This document shows, piece by piece, positions 23,644-35,667 of a DNA stretch of 64,000 nucleotides (the stretch's first letter is position 1; every line of letters starts with the position of its first letter). The stretch lies in the NCBI GenBank assembly GCA_021229015.1, contig CM037777.1, positions 50,416,443 through 50,480,442 on the forward strand, written 5' to 3'. The notes under the pieces were generated by a model that was not told where the DNA came from, did no database searches, and saw nothing but the letters and a program-made list of their open reading frames with translations. Source of the DNA: Solen grandis (lineage: Eukaryota; Mollusca; Bivalvia; Adapedonta; Solenidae). The translations under genes and the position numbers were made by a program.

Positions 23644-23892
23644 AGGCACGCACGTACCCCTCTAAAATTCCCGGACTATATATAAATGTAGACACATAAC
23701 CCCCAAAAACTCACAAGAATACACTATCTAACTGCTTTAAATTAAAAATTTCAAATTCTGCACCCAAATCCAACTGGAACTACACCCTTCTCATGCTTCG
23801 GGCAAAGCGGCAACCACTTGCATTGTCACTGCCAACATTTCTTTAATATTGCCCCCCCCCCCTCCCCCCGAACTCCTGGATCCGGCTCTGTA
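23644..23892. mobile_element. Unclassified repeat fragment with GGATCCGG end
   Basis: It interrupts family I copy 3 abruptly at CCAGGCACGCACGTACCCC and ends with a C run and CTCCTGGATCCGGCTCTG. In reverse complement the end begins CAGAGCCGGATCCAGG, a style seen at hAT-type termini. The left side does not form a clear matching inverted repeat, so the identity is tentative. Confidence 0.3.
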
Positions 23893-24485
23893 TTGTAGTC
23901 TATCAACCCAAACAACATATATAAAACTGATGAGTATTAACCCTATAGTGCTGACATAGGCACACTTTGACACACTGGCAGGCACACAAAGTAGACGCTT
24001 CAAGGAGATGTTTGATCAGGGTCTCCTCTGTTAGCTATATTGTTGTTCAGATTCTACTGTGACAGTTTGCAGGCTATAGAAAAATAAATTGTTTCTGATG
24101 CAATTTAAAGCTTGGTAAATCAGTATCCATCAAGTCATAAATTCACAAGGTAAAGGATTAACAACAAATGAAATATTGCATCTGATTCAAAAAATTTTTA
24201 TACAAAGTAACAGTATATGCCATCATGCTTACAAGGAGGTCTAGACTACTTAAATATTCATAGACCCAAGAGAAAAGAAATAAATATTATAAAATTTAAA
24301 AAAAAAAAATTATTATTGAAAACAGAGTAACTGTTCACCAAACAAAGCAAATCACAATGGGACTTGAGCCAAACAAAATTTTCACAAACCCAAAACATAT
24401 CCCACCAAGAAATAACCCTATCACCTAACATCAAAAGGAGAGCACTCCAAAAAAAAAAAAATAAATAAATAAAAAAAAAAAAGAA
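23893..24485. other. AT-rich DNA with A runs
   Basis: No gene is recognised. TTAACCCTATAGTGC at about 23938 and AGGATTAAC at about 24155 could be the ends of a further eroded TTAA-type element. A-rich tracts occur at 24298-24310 and 24449-24486, immediately before the next family I left end. Confidence 0.35.
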
Positions 24486-27284
24486 AACAAGAGGGCCATG
24501 ATGGCCCTGAATCGCTCACCTGAGTACCATTGCTTCAACTGATGTCAAGGTTTTTAAACAGACAAGGATTCTGATATCACTTAATCTAAAACATTTTACC
24601 CCTGACAATACTACACACCAAATATCTAAGCAATGGGCTATATGGTTTCAGAGAAGACTTGGGCGCAGGGTCATTTATCACCGTAGGGCCAAGACTTTGA
24701 AAATCTTTGTAATGAACCATTAGATGCTACTACATACCAAAAATCTTAGCTCTAGGCCTTATTGATTCATAGAAGAAGATTTTTTTAAGATTTTCCTATT
24801 TAACTCTATGTAAAACAAGTGACCCCAGGTGTGGGGTCATTTATCACCATTGGGCTATGATTTGTACAATCTTGGTAGTGGCCCATAAGATGATGCTACA
24901 TACCAAATATCTAAGCTCTAGGCCTAATGGATTCATAGAAGAAGATTTTTTAAGATTTTCCTATTTAACTTGTAAAACAAGTGACCCCGATGTGGGGTCA
25001 TTTATCACCATGGGCTATGATTTGTACAATCTTGGTAGTGGCCCATAAGATGATGCTTCATACCACATATCTAAGCTCTAGGCCTTTTGCATTCATGGAA
25101 GAAGATTTTTTAAGATTTTCCTATATAACTCTATGTAAAACAAGTGACCCCTGGTGCGGGGTCATTTATCACCATAGGGCTATGATTTGTACAATCTTGG
25201 TAGTGGCCCATAAGATGATGCTACATACCAAATATCTAAGCTCTAGGCCTTTTGGATTCATGAAGAAGATTTTTTAAGATTTTCCTATATAACTCTATGT
25301 AAAACAAGTGACCCCTGGTGCGGGGTCATTTATCACCATAGGGCTATGATTTGTACAATCTTGATAGTGGCCCATAAGATGATGCTTCATACCAAATATC
25401 TAAGCTCTAGGCCTTATGGATTCATAGAAGAAGATTTTTTAAGATTTTTCTATATAACTCTATGTAAAACAAGAGGGCCATGATGGCCCTGAATCGCTCA
25501 CCTGAGTACCATTGCTTCAACTGATGTCAAGATTTTTAAACAGACAAGGATTCTGATATAACTTAATCTAAAACATTTTACCCCTGACAATACTACACAC
25601 CAAATATCTAAGCAATGGGCTATATGGTTTCAGAGAAGACTTGGGCGCAGGGTCATTTATCACCGTAGGGCCAAGACTTTGAAAATCTTTGTAATGAACC
25701 ATTAGATGCTACTACATACCAAAAATCTTAGCTCTAGGCCTTATTGATTCATAGAAGAAGATTTTTTTAATATTTTCCTATATAACTCTATGTAAAACAA
25801 GTGACCCCTGGTGCGGGGTCATTTATCACCATAGGGCTATAATTTGTACAATCTTGATAGTGGCCCATAAGATGATGCTACATACCAAATATCTAAGCTC
25901 GAGGCCTAATGGATTCATAGAAGAAGATTTTTTAAGATTTTTCTATATAACTCTATGTAAAACAAGTGACCCCTGGTGCGGGGTCATTTATCACCATAGG
26001 GCTATGATTTGTACAATCTTGGTAGTGGCCCATAAGATGATGCTACATACCAAAAATCAAAAGGTTAGGCCTTGTGGTTTCGGAGGAGAAGATTTTTTCA
26101 AGTTTTTCCTATATTAGCCTATGTGAAATCAAGTGACCCCTGGGGCGGGGCCAATTTTGACCCCAGGGTCATAATTTGTACAATCCTGGTAGAGAGTCAT
26201 AAGATCATGCTACATACCAAAAATCAAAAGGCTAGGCCTTGTGGTTTCAGAGAAGAAGATTTTTTAAATTTTCATTTTTAAAATCTATTTTTAGCTCCTG
26301 TGACCTAATTATGCGATGGACCAGAACCATTTATACAACTTTAGTAGAGCTTCATCTAAGGAACATTCCTGCAAAATATTTTTCAAATTGGCCAAGCCGT
26401 TTAGGAGGAGATGTTGTTTGAAGCAATTGTTGACGCCAGACGCACGGACGCACGCACGCACGCACGCACGGACGACGGACGACGGACGCCGGACAAAAGG
26501 CGGTCAGAAAAGCTCACCTTGAGCACGTTGTGCTCATGTGAGCTAACAAGTGACCCCTGGTGCGGGGTCATTTATCACCATAGGGCTATGATTTGTACAA
26601 TCTTGGTAGTGGCCCATAAGATGATGCTACATACCAAATATCTAAGCTCTAGGCCTTATGGATTCATAGAAGAAGATTTTTTAAGATTTTTCTATATAAC
26701 TCTATGTAAAACAAGTGACCCCTGGTGCGGGGTCATTTATCACCATAGGGCTATGATTTGTACAATCTTGGTAGTGGCCCATAAGATGATGCTACATACC
26801 AAAAATCAAAAGGTTAGGCCTTGTGGTTTCGGAGAAGAAGATTTTTTCAAGTTTTTCCTATATTAGCCTATGTGAAATCAAGTGACCCCTGGGGCGGGGC
26901 CAATTTTGACCCCAGGGTCATAATTTGTACAATCCTGGTAGAGAGTCATAAGATCATGCTACATACCAAAAATCAAAAGGCTAGGCCTTGTGGTTTCAGA
27001 GAAGAAGATTTTTTAAATTTTCATCTTTAAAATCTATTTTTAGCTCCTGTGACCTAATTATGCGATGGACCAGAACCATTTATACAACTTTAGTAGAGCT
27101 TCATCTAAGGAACATTCCTGCAAAATATTTTTCAAATTGGCCAAGCAGTTTAGGAGGAGATGTTGTTTGAAGCAATTGTTGACGCCAGACGCACGGACGC
27201 ACGGACGCACGCACGGACGACGGACGCCGGACAAAAGGCGATCAGAAAAGCTCACCTTGAGCACGTTGTGCTCATGTGAGCTAA
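24486..27284 (+). mobile_element. Family I compound: left, left, right, right
   Basis: Two left ends (24486 and 25468, both AACAAGAGGGCCATGATGGC then CTGAATCGCTCACCTGAG) precede two right ends (26546 and 27284, GCACGTTGTGCTCATGTGAG then CTAA). Between them lie about ten ~160-bp core units starting AACAAGTGACCCC. The second left end starts exactly where the next core unit should begin (TATGTAAAACAAG). The first right end fuses into the AACAAG of a new unit (GAGCTAACAAGTGACCCC). About 740 bp (25797-26546) is repeated almost identically at 26547-27284. Confidence 0.8.
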
Positions 27285-27288
27285 AAAA

Positions 27289-27560
27289 AAGAGCAGCATC
27301 AAAGGGCAAAGGGGCATAACCAAACATACATCAAAGAGGGACATTACCCAAACATACCTTCAAAAGGGGCATTACTTAAACATACCTTTAAAAGAAACAT
27401 GACCAAAACATACCAAAAAAGAAAAACAACCTAAATATACCCCCCAAAATGGCAACATCCAAGAGACATAAACCTATAAATATCCAAAAGGAGACTTAAA
27501 CAAATCACTCAAAAATAAAAATTGACCCAAACACCTCAAAGGGCCATACCTCATGCAAAA
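27289..27560 (+). repeat. Degenerate short repeats
   Basis: Loose repetitions of AAAGGGGCATAACCAAACAT, GGGACATTACCCAAACATACC and similar words, drifting in length and sequence. An eroded minisatellite; no element ends. Confidence 0.45.
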
Positions 27561-27897
27561 CCTGGAATGTTATACTATGTTGTAGAAACTCTCTGAAGCA
27601 AAAGTGTTGTAGAAACTCTCTGAAGCAAAAGTAAGATAACCACAAATTCCCCCTCAACATATTTCTGATGATCTATGGCATTTCAATGCTGCTACACCAT
27701 GTTTTAAGTCTAATAGGCCCCTTGATCTCTTGGCTCAAGCCAAAACTATGCCATCACAAGATAACTTCTGCAGATAATTAGTGAGATATCTACCTGAGAC
27801 TCTTTTACTCCTACTTACCGAGATTATTTTCTTGCAAAATGTGAATTCCTTTTTGAGCACCATCTTATTTGTAATGAACACCATCAGAACAAGTAAT
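27561..27897. other. Unique DNA with one 27-bp direct duplication
   Basis: TGTTGTAGAAACTCTCTGAA plus GCAAAAG occurs twice in a row at about 27579-27632. Nothing else is recognised. Confidence 0.4.
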
Positions 27898-28602
27898 AAC
27901 AAGAGGGCCATGATGGCCCTGGGTCGCTCACCTGAGAACTAGGTTTTAGTGGGAGGAAAAGAAACAGCAAATATCTTATGATATTGTGGAAAATGGGCTC
28001 TGCCCTCTGCCAGACATAAATGGAGTGAGTACTTTAGGACAAGAAGAATTTTCAAATTTGTACTAAATATATGACAAGGAAAATGGGCTTAGCTCCCTGG
28101 GCCATGTTTTTCAACGAATCTGAATTTGAACAATCTTGGAAGAGAGTGACATCTGTGCCAAATAACTTTGAAATCCAGCCAGTACTTTTGGAGAAAAGAT
28201 TTTTGAAGTTTTTACTAAATACATATAAGGAAAACGGGCTCCACCCTCTGGCAGTCATGTTTTTTCCACAGATCAAAATAATTTGAACAATCTTGGTAGA
28301 GAGTGACCCAAGGAACATATGTGCCAAATATCTTACTTTGAAATCTTGCCAGTAGTTTTGGAGAAGATTTTCAAAAGTTTCAAATGTTTTTTCTTTCTGT
28401 TGCCATGGCAACCAGAGTTCTGCATGGAATCAAATTCTTTGAACAACTATGAAAGGGCTTCACCCAAGGAACATTCCTGTGAAGTTTCTTTAAAATTGGC
28501 CCTGTGGTTTAGGAGGAGATGTCATTTTAAGTTAAAAGTTGACGACGGACATTCATCGGTCACAATAGCTCACCTTGAGCACATTGTGCTCAGGTGAGCT
28601 AA
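27898..28602 (+). mobile_element. Family I element, copy 5, complete
   Basis: The left end (AACAAGAGGGCCATGATGGC, GGTCGCTCACCTGAG) and right end (CTCACCTTGAGCACATTGTG, CTCAGGTGAGCTAA) are both present, with a short GACGACGGAC stretch before the right hairpin. The core has about two diverged units (AATAATTTGAACAATCTTGG). It is the intact counterpart of copy 3 and shows the pre-insertion state of the site used by the Tc1-like element. Confidence 0.8.
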
Positions 28603-29578
28603 AACTACAGTTGAATGTAAACATGACTATAACCTGTACACTTTATCACTATAATGAGACACATATTTCTCTTCTTTAAACCTAAATAAATATAGAATTT
28701 CAATGATTACAATCATACTCATCTTTCATGTCATTATCAACATCAGCGAATCCAGTGCCTTACAACAACACTTTCATACTATTCAGATTATATCAAAAGC
28801 AGGCATATTTCAACATAATTACAATTATCACTCCTTGTGAGATCAGTGAAAAGTTAAATCAAAGTCTAATCAAGTTTGATACTGTTCAAAAAAACAGGCT
28901 CAAGTTGAATTTCCCCCATATTCAAATATCTCCAAGTCTCTCTGTAACTTTGCTGAAATATTTTGTGAATACAAGGCCAGTGATGAGAAGCAAACATTAT
29001 GAAACCAGTTATCAGCCGGAGATTCATTATTTGATATAACAATAATGCAGTCTACTAATCACCGTGTTAAAAACAAACCTTAATCAGATTCTGTTCATAT
29101 AACAACAGCTGTTATAATATAAATATTACTTACCTGATTTTCATCAGATTTTATTTCAATTTAAAGCGAAAATGAACAAGTTCTAATCTGAAATAACATA
29201 ATTTCTTACCATTTTTCTTGATTGTTCCATAATGTTGAATAAAATCCAAAAATAATACTGGCACTTGATAATGTTATGACGACTAAGTGTCTATATCCCA
29301 TGCAATTGTTGGAAAGGAAAGTCAAGCTGTGTGCTGTTTACCTTCCTATTTGATTAAGTAAATGAAGACACCCATTCTCCTTATAGTTATGGATTATCTG
29401 TCAAAGTCTCCTTGGCCACTGGATCCTATTAAGTCGGACTCGACATTCTGCGGAATGTTCGCTACATCCTGATGTCTTGGTGCTACCTGCAGCAGGTGTG
29501 TTGTGTGGCAGACAGGCAACAGGAGAGAGCTTTGCTGACCGTAGGTCTCACCACGACACTTTGTCACCGCATGTCATT
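28603..29578. other. Unique DNA, GC-richer at the right
   Basis: 28603-29270 is AT-rich without recognisable content. 29280-29578 is richer in GC (TGCTACCTGCAGCAGGTGTG, GACTCGACATTCTGCGG, CACCGCATGTCATTCC) with no long frame. It includes the inverted word CACCTGCTGCAGGTAG. Candidate conserved noncoding island. Confidence 0.3.
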
Positions 29579-29583
29579 CCTCC

Positions 29584-29745
29584 TCATACACACATACATA
29601 TGTTAAAACACATATACACATATATATGTTAAAACACATACATACATACTAGTTATCTCTCTTTATTATCACATGTATGTCACAACACATGCATATCAGT
29701 TATGTCTCAACATATAAATGTGTGTTACATACATACATAAAAACC
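29584..29745. repeat. ACAT/TATG-rich low-complexity stretch
   Basis: Imperfect runs of ACACATACATA, ATGTTAAAACACATA and CATACATACAT. Microsatellite-like. Confidence 0.6.
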
Positions 29746-29839
29746 CTCCTCATAGTTTACAAAAATTTTAAGATATTACTTATATTTAACTTAAATTATA
29801 AATATATTTGATGTACAACACACACATGCATTCACACAT

Positions 29840-30340
29840 TAAGTTGTTTTAGATTAGGATCACATTTTCTTGAAATAGAGGCTGGTAGATTTAATAATAT
29901 TCCTCGAGAAAATAGAATATGAAAATTATGTAATATGAGGCAAGTAGAATCTGAAAACCATTTTTTGTTGTGTTGTCCCAAATATGATGATATTAGACAA
30001 AAATATTTTGGTCATATAGCCTGGCCCAATATTAATAAATTTTGTGCTATTATGTCCAACACAAATGAACCAAACTTGCTGAATCTGTCAAGATTTCTAT
30101 CTCGTGCTTTTGATGTAAGAAAAAATTGTCTCTGATTTCCTAAGTCTTTTAAATCTTAGTGTTGTATTTTATGCAACAAAATACCCTGTCTATTTCACTG
30201 TTTCTGATCTGGTACATTGCTTTTGATATACTGTATATGTAATACTTTATGCTTATGTCTTTGCCATATTTCCCTATCTTGTAAATGGCCAAAGACCGTC
30301 ATGTCGATTTGCCAATAAAGATGTATGTATGTATTAATTG
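29840..30340 (+). mobile_element. Non-LTR retrotransposon 3' fragment
   Basis: This is the extreme 3' end of a LINE: the C-terminal end of the reverse-transcriptase frame, about 200 bp of 3' UTR, and a tail AATAAAGATGTATGTATGTA, a short ATGT microsatellite of the kind seen at CR1/L2/Jockey-like tails. The 5' part is missing, as expected for 5' truncation during target-primed reverse transcription. The clade cannot be fixed from this piece. Confidence 0.7.
29842..30135 (+). pseudogene. LINE ORF2 C-terminal remnant
   Basis: The frame reads SCFRLGSHFLEIEAGRFNNI, then PRENRI, a TGA (29920-29922), then KLCNMRQVESENHFLLCCPK. This is the RLGSH..ETGR..PR..R.C..C....E.HFL..CP pattern typical of the end of molluscan and cnidarian LINE reverse transcriptases, a small C-C-H-C zinc-binding motif. 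The TGA replaces the first cysteine. The frame ends at 30135. One lesion plus truncation makes it a dead copy. Confidence 0.7.
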
Positions 30341-30445
30341 TATACCTTGCATACATAATTGAAATCTCCCATGACAGTGAAGCTCATTAAACTGGACTGA
30401 AAAAGCTGAACCATCTATATAATTATATTATCCATTAAAAGCCAG

Positions 30446-31328
30446 AAGGGCTTATCAGCATATATAAATGGAGGGCTAATCAGCATATAAAAATGGAGGG
30501 CTTATCAGCATATATAAATGGAGGGCTTATCAGCATATATAAATGGAGGGCTAATCAGCATATATAAATGGAGGGCTAATCAGCATATATAAATGGAGGG
30601 CTTATCAGCATATATAAATGGAGGGCTTATCAGCATATATAAATGGAGGGCTAATCAGCATATATAAATGGAGGGCTAATCAGCATATATAAATGGAGGG
30701 CTTATCAGCATATATAAATGGAGGGCTAATCAGCATATATAAATGGAGGGCTTATCAGCATATATAAATGGAGGGCTAATCAGCATATATAAATGGAGCT
30801 AATCAGCATATATAAATGGAGGGCTAATCAGCATATAAAAATGGAGGGCTTATCAGCATATATAAATGGAGGGCTAATCAGCATATATAAATGGAGGGCT
30901 TATCAGCATATATAAATGGAGGGCTAATCAGCATATATAAATGGAGGGCTTATCAGCATATATAAATGGAGGGCTAATCAGCATATATAAATGGAGGGCT
31001 TATCAGCATATATAAATGGAGGGCTTATCAGCATATATAAATGGAGGGCTAATCAGCATATATAAATGGAGGGCTAATCAGCATATATAAATGGAGGGCT
31101 AATCAGCATATATAAATGGAGGGCTAATCAGCATATATAAATGGAGGGCTAATCAGCATATATAAATGGAGGGCTAATCAGCATATATAAATGGAGGGCT
31201 AATCAGCATATATAAATGGAGGGCTAATCAGCATATATAAATGGAGGGCTTATCAGCATATATAAATGGAGGGCTGATCAGCATATATAAATGAAGGGCT
31301 AATCAGCATATATAAATGGAGGACTAAT
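30446..31328 (+). repeat. 25-bp minisatellite, about 35 units
   Basis: The unit is GGGCTTATCAGCATATATAA plus ATGGA. Units differ almost only at one base, CTTATC or CTAATC; one unit near 30798 has lost GGG, a few have ATATAAAAA, and one near 31273 has CTGATC. The array ends at GGACTAATTAGCCC. It is very homogeneous, so recently expanded or homogenised. Confidence 0.95.
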
Positions 31329-32022
31329 TAGCCCACTTGGCTAGATATTCATTTTAAGTAAATATTCAATTTAGAATGAAAGAAAAATGAAAAAGAAGAG
31401 AATTTGTTAACTTTACAGTTGCATGATTGTGTCTTCCAACACAGGAAAATTAAAATCTTTTTAGACCTTGGCATGCAACATTAAAACTGATGCACTTGGG
31501 GAAAGGTCAACAATCCAATACAGAAAGAAACATGAAACAACATAACATTACATGAAACAAGCTGGATTTAAAAGCTCCTACTTGTACTCTCTAAATGTAA
31601 AGCTACTTAAGGCAAAAAACAAATTCTTGAATAAAAACTGTCATTTATTCACCATGATAATGTATAGAAATACAAAACTTGAGACATGAAACAGACACAA
31701 GACTCATCCTGGAAAACAACAGGGAGTTTCTAACTTCGATTAATACCCAGAAATCAAAATCATAAAAATATCTTACAATTTGAAATGAAAAAGTTTTTAG
31801 AAGAAGATAGTATATTTCCATTGAACACACATTCTCCGTCCCCACTGATACCTGATAATGTAACATGCCCACCTGTAATTGTGGTAAATATTGTTTCGTG
31901 TGAATTTACAAGAACTCTGCTATAGTCTACCTACATCATTTTTTGGGCTTTATAAGAGGTACATTTTTATTGGAAGTGCTTGTAGTCAAGAAAAAAAAAG
32001 AGATCCAGAAGGAAAAAAAATA
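31329..32022. other. Unique AT-rich DNA
   Basis: No gene or element is recognised. A 75-codon minus-strand frame at 31645-31872 has no recognisable domain. Confidence 0.4.
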
Positions 32023-32755
32023 AACAAGTAACTGGTGTTGTATGCAACACATAAAGTCCCCTACCGGCTCCACCTTGACTCAATATGGTAATCAATCCCA
32101 TTTTTTGCCATATTTTCACTATTTCCATTACCATAGCAACCACAATTGCATAATCTACACATTGCCATCTAAAGTTTCATCAAGTTTGCTTGCTTAGTTA
32201 TTGCGGGATCCCATTTTTGCCATATTTTCAATATTTCCGTTACCATAGCAACCACAATTTTAGTGGAAGAACAAAAATAAAATGACGTGCATAATCTACA
32301 CATTGCCATCTAGTCATATACCAAGTTTCATCAAGTTTGCTTGCTTAGTTATCGCGGGATCCCATTTTTTGCCATATTTTCAATATTTCCGTTACCATAG
32401 CAACCACAATTTTAGTCGAAGAACAAAAATAAAATGACGTGCATAATCTACATATTGCCATCTAGTCATATACCAAGTTTCATCAAGTTGCTTGCTTAGT
32501 ATCGCGGGATCCCATTTTTGCCATATTTTCACTATTTCCGTTACCATAGCAACCACAATTTTAGTCGAAGAACAAAAATAAAATGACGTGCATAATCTAC
32601 ACATTGCCATCTAGTCATATAGCAAGTTTCATCAAGTTAGCTTGCTTAGTTATTAAGTTATCGCGGGATCCAGATTTGAGTAGACGGACAGACGGACGGA
32701 CGGACGGAGGGCAAACCTGTAGTCCCCTCCGGTGTGAACACCGGTAGGGGACTAA
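32023..32755 (+). mobile_element. Family III tandem-core element, complete
   Basis: It starts AACAAGTAACTG with a perfect hairpin GTGTTG-TATG-CAACAC (32035-32050), then AGTCCCCTACCGG (32055-32067). The core has about four units of ~150 bp (TTTTTGCCATATTTTCAATA, CCGTTACCATAGCAACCACA, ATACCAAGTTTCATCAAGTT). A GACGGACGGACGGACGG stretch follows. The right hairpin AGTCCCCTCCGGTGT/ACACCGGTAGGGGACT (32721-32753) is nearly perfect, closing in CTAA (32752-32755). The 13-bp AGTCCCCTACCGG is inverted exactly at the right. Confidence 0.85.
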
Positions 32756-33915
32756 TAAATACACACGCAACTGAGCACACCCTTTGGTAAAAACATTTCA
32801 TCAAAAGGTGTTTTGCAATTAACAAATACTTGATAAAGATTATGATTTTACCTTTAAGCCTTTACACCATTTCATACCATAACATACCATAGACATGCCA
32901 GAACAGACTGAGAGCAATTTCTGAGTCTTGATGCTTCAACAACTGCTTTCAGTGTCAAATGATTGCATGGTTTAAAATGATGGATTGGTAAAATGCTTAA
33001 TAATAAAATTTACCAGTAGCCCTGAACTCTGCACGAATGCCCTTAAATCAGTACCGATAACTTGGACAATATCTTCTTTCTTTTTTTTTAACCACTTTAT
33101 TTTCCTCGTCATAGAAGCAAAAGGGTCGAGGCCATCCCCGTTGCTCCGTACAATACAACTGCATATTACTATGTTTATATAAACATACATGTACAATATT
33201 TGAACTTGGACAATATTTTGTTCTGACCCTTTGCTCTTTAAGGCAGCTCTATCACAAATAGTCATAGAGAAAGAATTTGATTTTAAACTATCTGTGTGTG
33301 TTACATCTATCATTGCATATCTAAAGATGCATAGCCACCAAATTCAACATTCCAAGATTTAAAAAAAAAAAAAAAAAAAAAGTCTGTTTCTCCATTACAA
33401 ACAAATGCATTACGTACAGTGTTGAACTTATATATTTAGAATGATAAAATCTGTATTTAGATATTTTATTTTCCTGTGCCTTAACATGACTGATAACATC
33501 TATCTTCATGCTTGCACTCACTTAACTGGCTGAATTTACAAAGTCGCTACCTGGGACTGGTGTGAAGACACCATGTTGCGGAACCTGTCACATGGTAGCA
33601 TGGTATACCGTATTCTATATTTAACCTATTTATTCTATATTTAACCTATTTATTCTATATTTAACCTATTTCCCTGTATGGGCATTTATGAAAATACCTT
33701 TTATCCATGCAATATAATCTACACTTACCAAGTTTATTTGTCAGGAAATCGAGACTTCACCAATATCAAAGATGAATAGCAGAAAAAATAAATACTTCTA
33801 ACAATTATCTGTGAAGAAGCTGCTTTAAGTTTAGATGGGCTAAGATAACTACCCTTCCCTGGTATGTCAGGGCACTATGGTCAAACCGGGAAAGCCGCAT
33901 GACTAAAGATGAATC
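32756..33915. other. Unique DNA with two short repeats
   Basis: It holds an A run (33361-33381) and a 20-bp unit TATTCTATATTTAACCTATT repeated three times (about 33611-33671). A 113-codon minus-strand frame (32972-33313) has no recognisable domain. No gene recognised. Confidence 0.45.
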
Positions 33916-34156
33916 TTAACCCTTTCCCTCATAGAGGACTCCATGAAAAGACCTATATGAACAGCATAAAACCAGATCAGCCTGCGAGTAACTCGCAGGC
34001 TGATCAGGTTTTATGCTGTTCGCGGCTCCTCAGTGATCTGGAAATGAGGATTTTGTAATTAGATTTGGTAAGGTTTAATTGTGGTTTTCTGCAGATCGGC
34101 TTTATGTGATACCTATTGAGTGCGTCAAAATGAGTCTATATGAGGGAAAGGGTTAA
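33916..34156 (-). mobile_element. TTAA-flanked hairpin MITE, copy C
   Basis: TTAA at 33916-33919 and 34153-34156, with CCCTTTCCCTCATA and TATGAGGGAAAGGG ends. It is in the opposite orientation to copies A and B, judged by the CTGAGGAG/CTCCTCAG segment beside the hairpin. The central AACAGCATAAAACCAGATCA hairpin is intact. Confidence 0.85.
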
Positions 34157-35667
34157 GGTCATTTGACTGTTTCAGCCCTACAGTCAACATTTTAACCTAT
34201 TGCCATTTCATAGTGTCTGAACACTGTTAATCTCAGCTTGAAAGAAATTCAACCTCACCCTTACCTCCTGGCTCTTTAACTTAAATTCTTAAACTAGGTA
34301 GATATAATTTCACAGTTACTAATTTATGAAATATTCAAGTACACGACTAAGTTGAAATTAATTGTTACCTTAATAACTAACAATAACTGATAAGAAATGT
34401 AGTAAGACTAATGAAATTCACCTTTAAATATTAAAGTTTTACTCAGCGCTAAGAGTTTTTGGTGGAATATGACCCTGGTCTCCGTACTAAAGAGCAATTT
34501 TATAGTTCTTATGTGGTACTGGGTTGTGTATCATGTGATCAAGAAGTCATGTGACACACCAGTTGTGATATAGCCATGACCAGGGACCAATTACCACTCG
34601 ATCCATCATCCTCTAAGACAGTTATGAAGTTACTGAGCCCATTTCTCTGGAATAATCGGCTAGTTTAAACATATTGATCCCCCCCCCCCCTCCTGGCACT
34701 CCCTAATTGCATTTGTGTGTGCATAACAAATGGAAATTTCTCTCAAAATAGTTAGAAGTAAACCCATTAAAATGCTATCAGACAAGACATTGATATTCTG
34801 TAAACACTTTAAATAGGATCTTTTCTATGAACTACAAATTGTTACAAAATGTGTTATGACCATTAGAGCTTCATGAAAGCTTTTACAGTAAACAGATTTT
34901 CCAATTCAAATGATTGATCATGTAATCTGCAAATTTCCTTGTGAGAGAAACTGTTGTTTAAAAGAAAAAAAAAGCTCAGGTAATTTCTACAGTAATTAGA
35001 TATCTGAAACATTAATAATTCATCTCAGAAACCTTGTCCAGTAAAAGTGTCAAGAAACAAATACCTGTGTGTGAATTTCCAAGGTTAATTTTTTCATGAA
35101 ATTGAAAGTATTGCCTTGGAATCTAAGATGACCCACCTTACCTTAGTTTTAAAGGAGCACAACCAAGGTTCTTCACCATCATTAAGCTAGTACTTAGCTG
35201 TGTAAATCAATCATCTTTTCCTCTTTTACCATTATAACTGTAAAGATTTTTCAAAATAATTTCAATGACTTTAAAGGCAGCCAGACAGGACTATCCAAGA
35301 CATGCCACTGTGATCAGGGACTGCCAGGCCTAGACATGTGCCATTTGCTCTAGACAGGCTGATAATATGGTTGCAGATTATTACCTGTTTCTATTTATTG
35401 AGTGCAATTTAATCAGGGTAAGTCTTTATATACTTTATGACTACTTTCTTACATACATGTCTGAGCCTTTTTTATATCTGATTGTTGTTAACACCTCAAT
35501 TATTCATTGCTGTAAGATGGAAATAAAGAAATTTTGATAAGAATTGATACCTCACAACACTGTCTTTGTTTTCTTTTTTTTTCTTTTCACTCTAAACAAA
35601 AATACACAATGAAGATCTGTTACAACATGCCACCAAAAAAATGCCACAAACACTAATTTCATGCAGT
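34157..35667. other. Unique DNA
   Basis: No gene recognised. A C run sits at 34679-34690. 35271-35370 is a small GC-richer island (AAGGCAGCCAGACAGGAC, GGGACTGCCAGGCCTAGAC) resembling the one at 1000-1260 in its CTGCC/CAGAC words. Confidence 0.35.

Noticed and set aside
30446..31328. CRISPR array
   Set aside because: The 25-bp units are contiguous with no unique spacers, and the sequence is eukaryotic. The same applies to the 15, 20, 56, 63 and 68-bp arrays.
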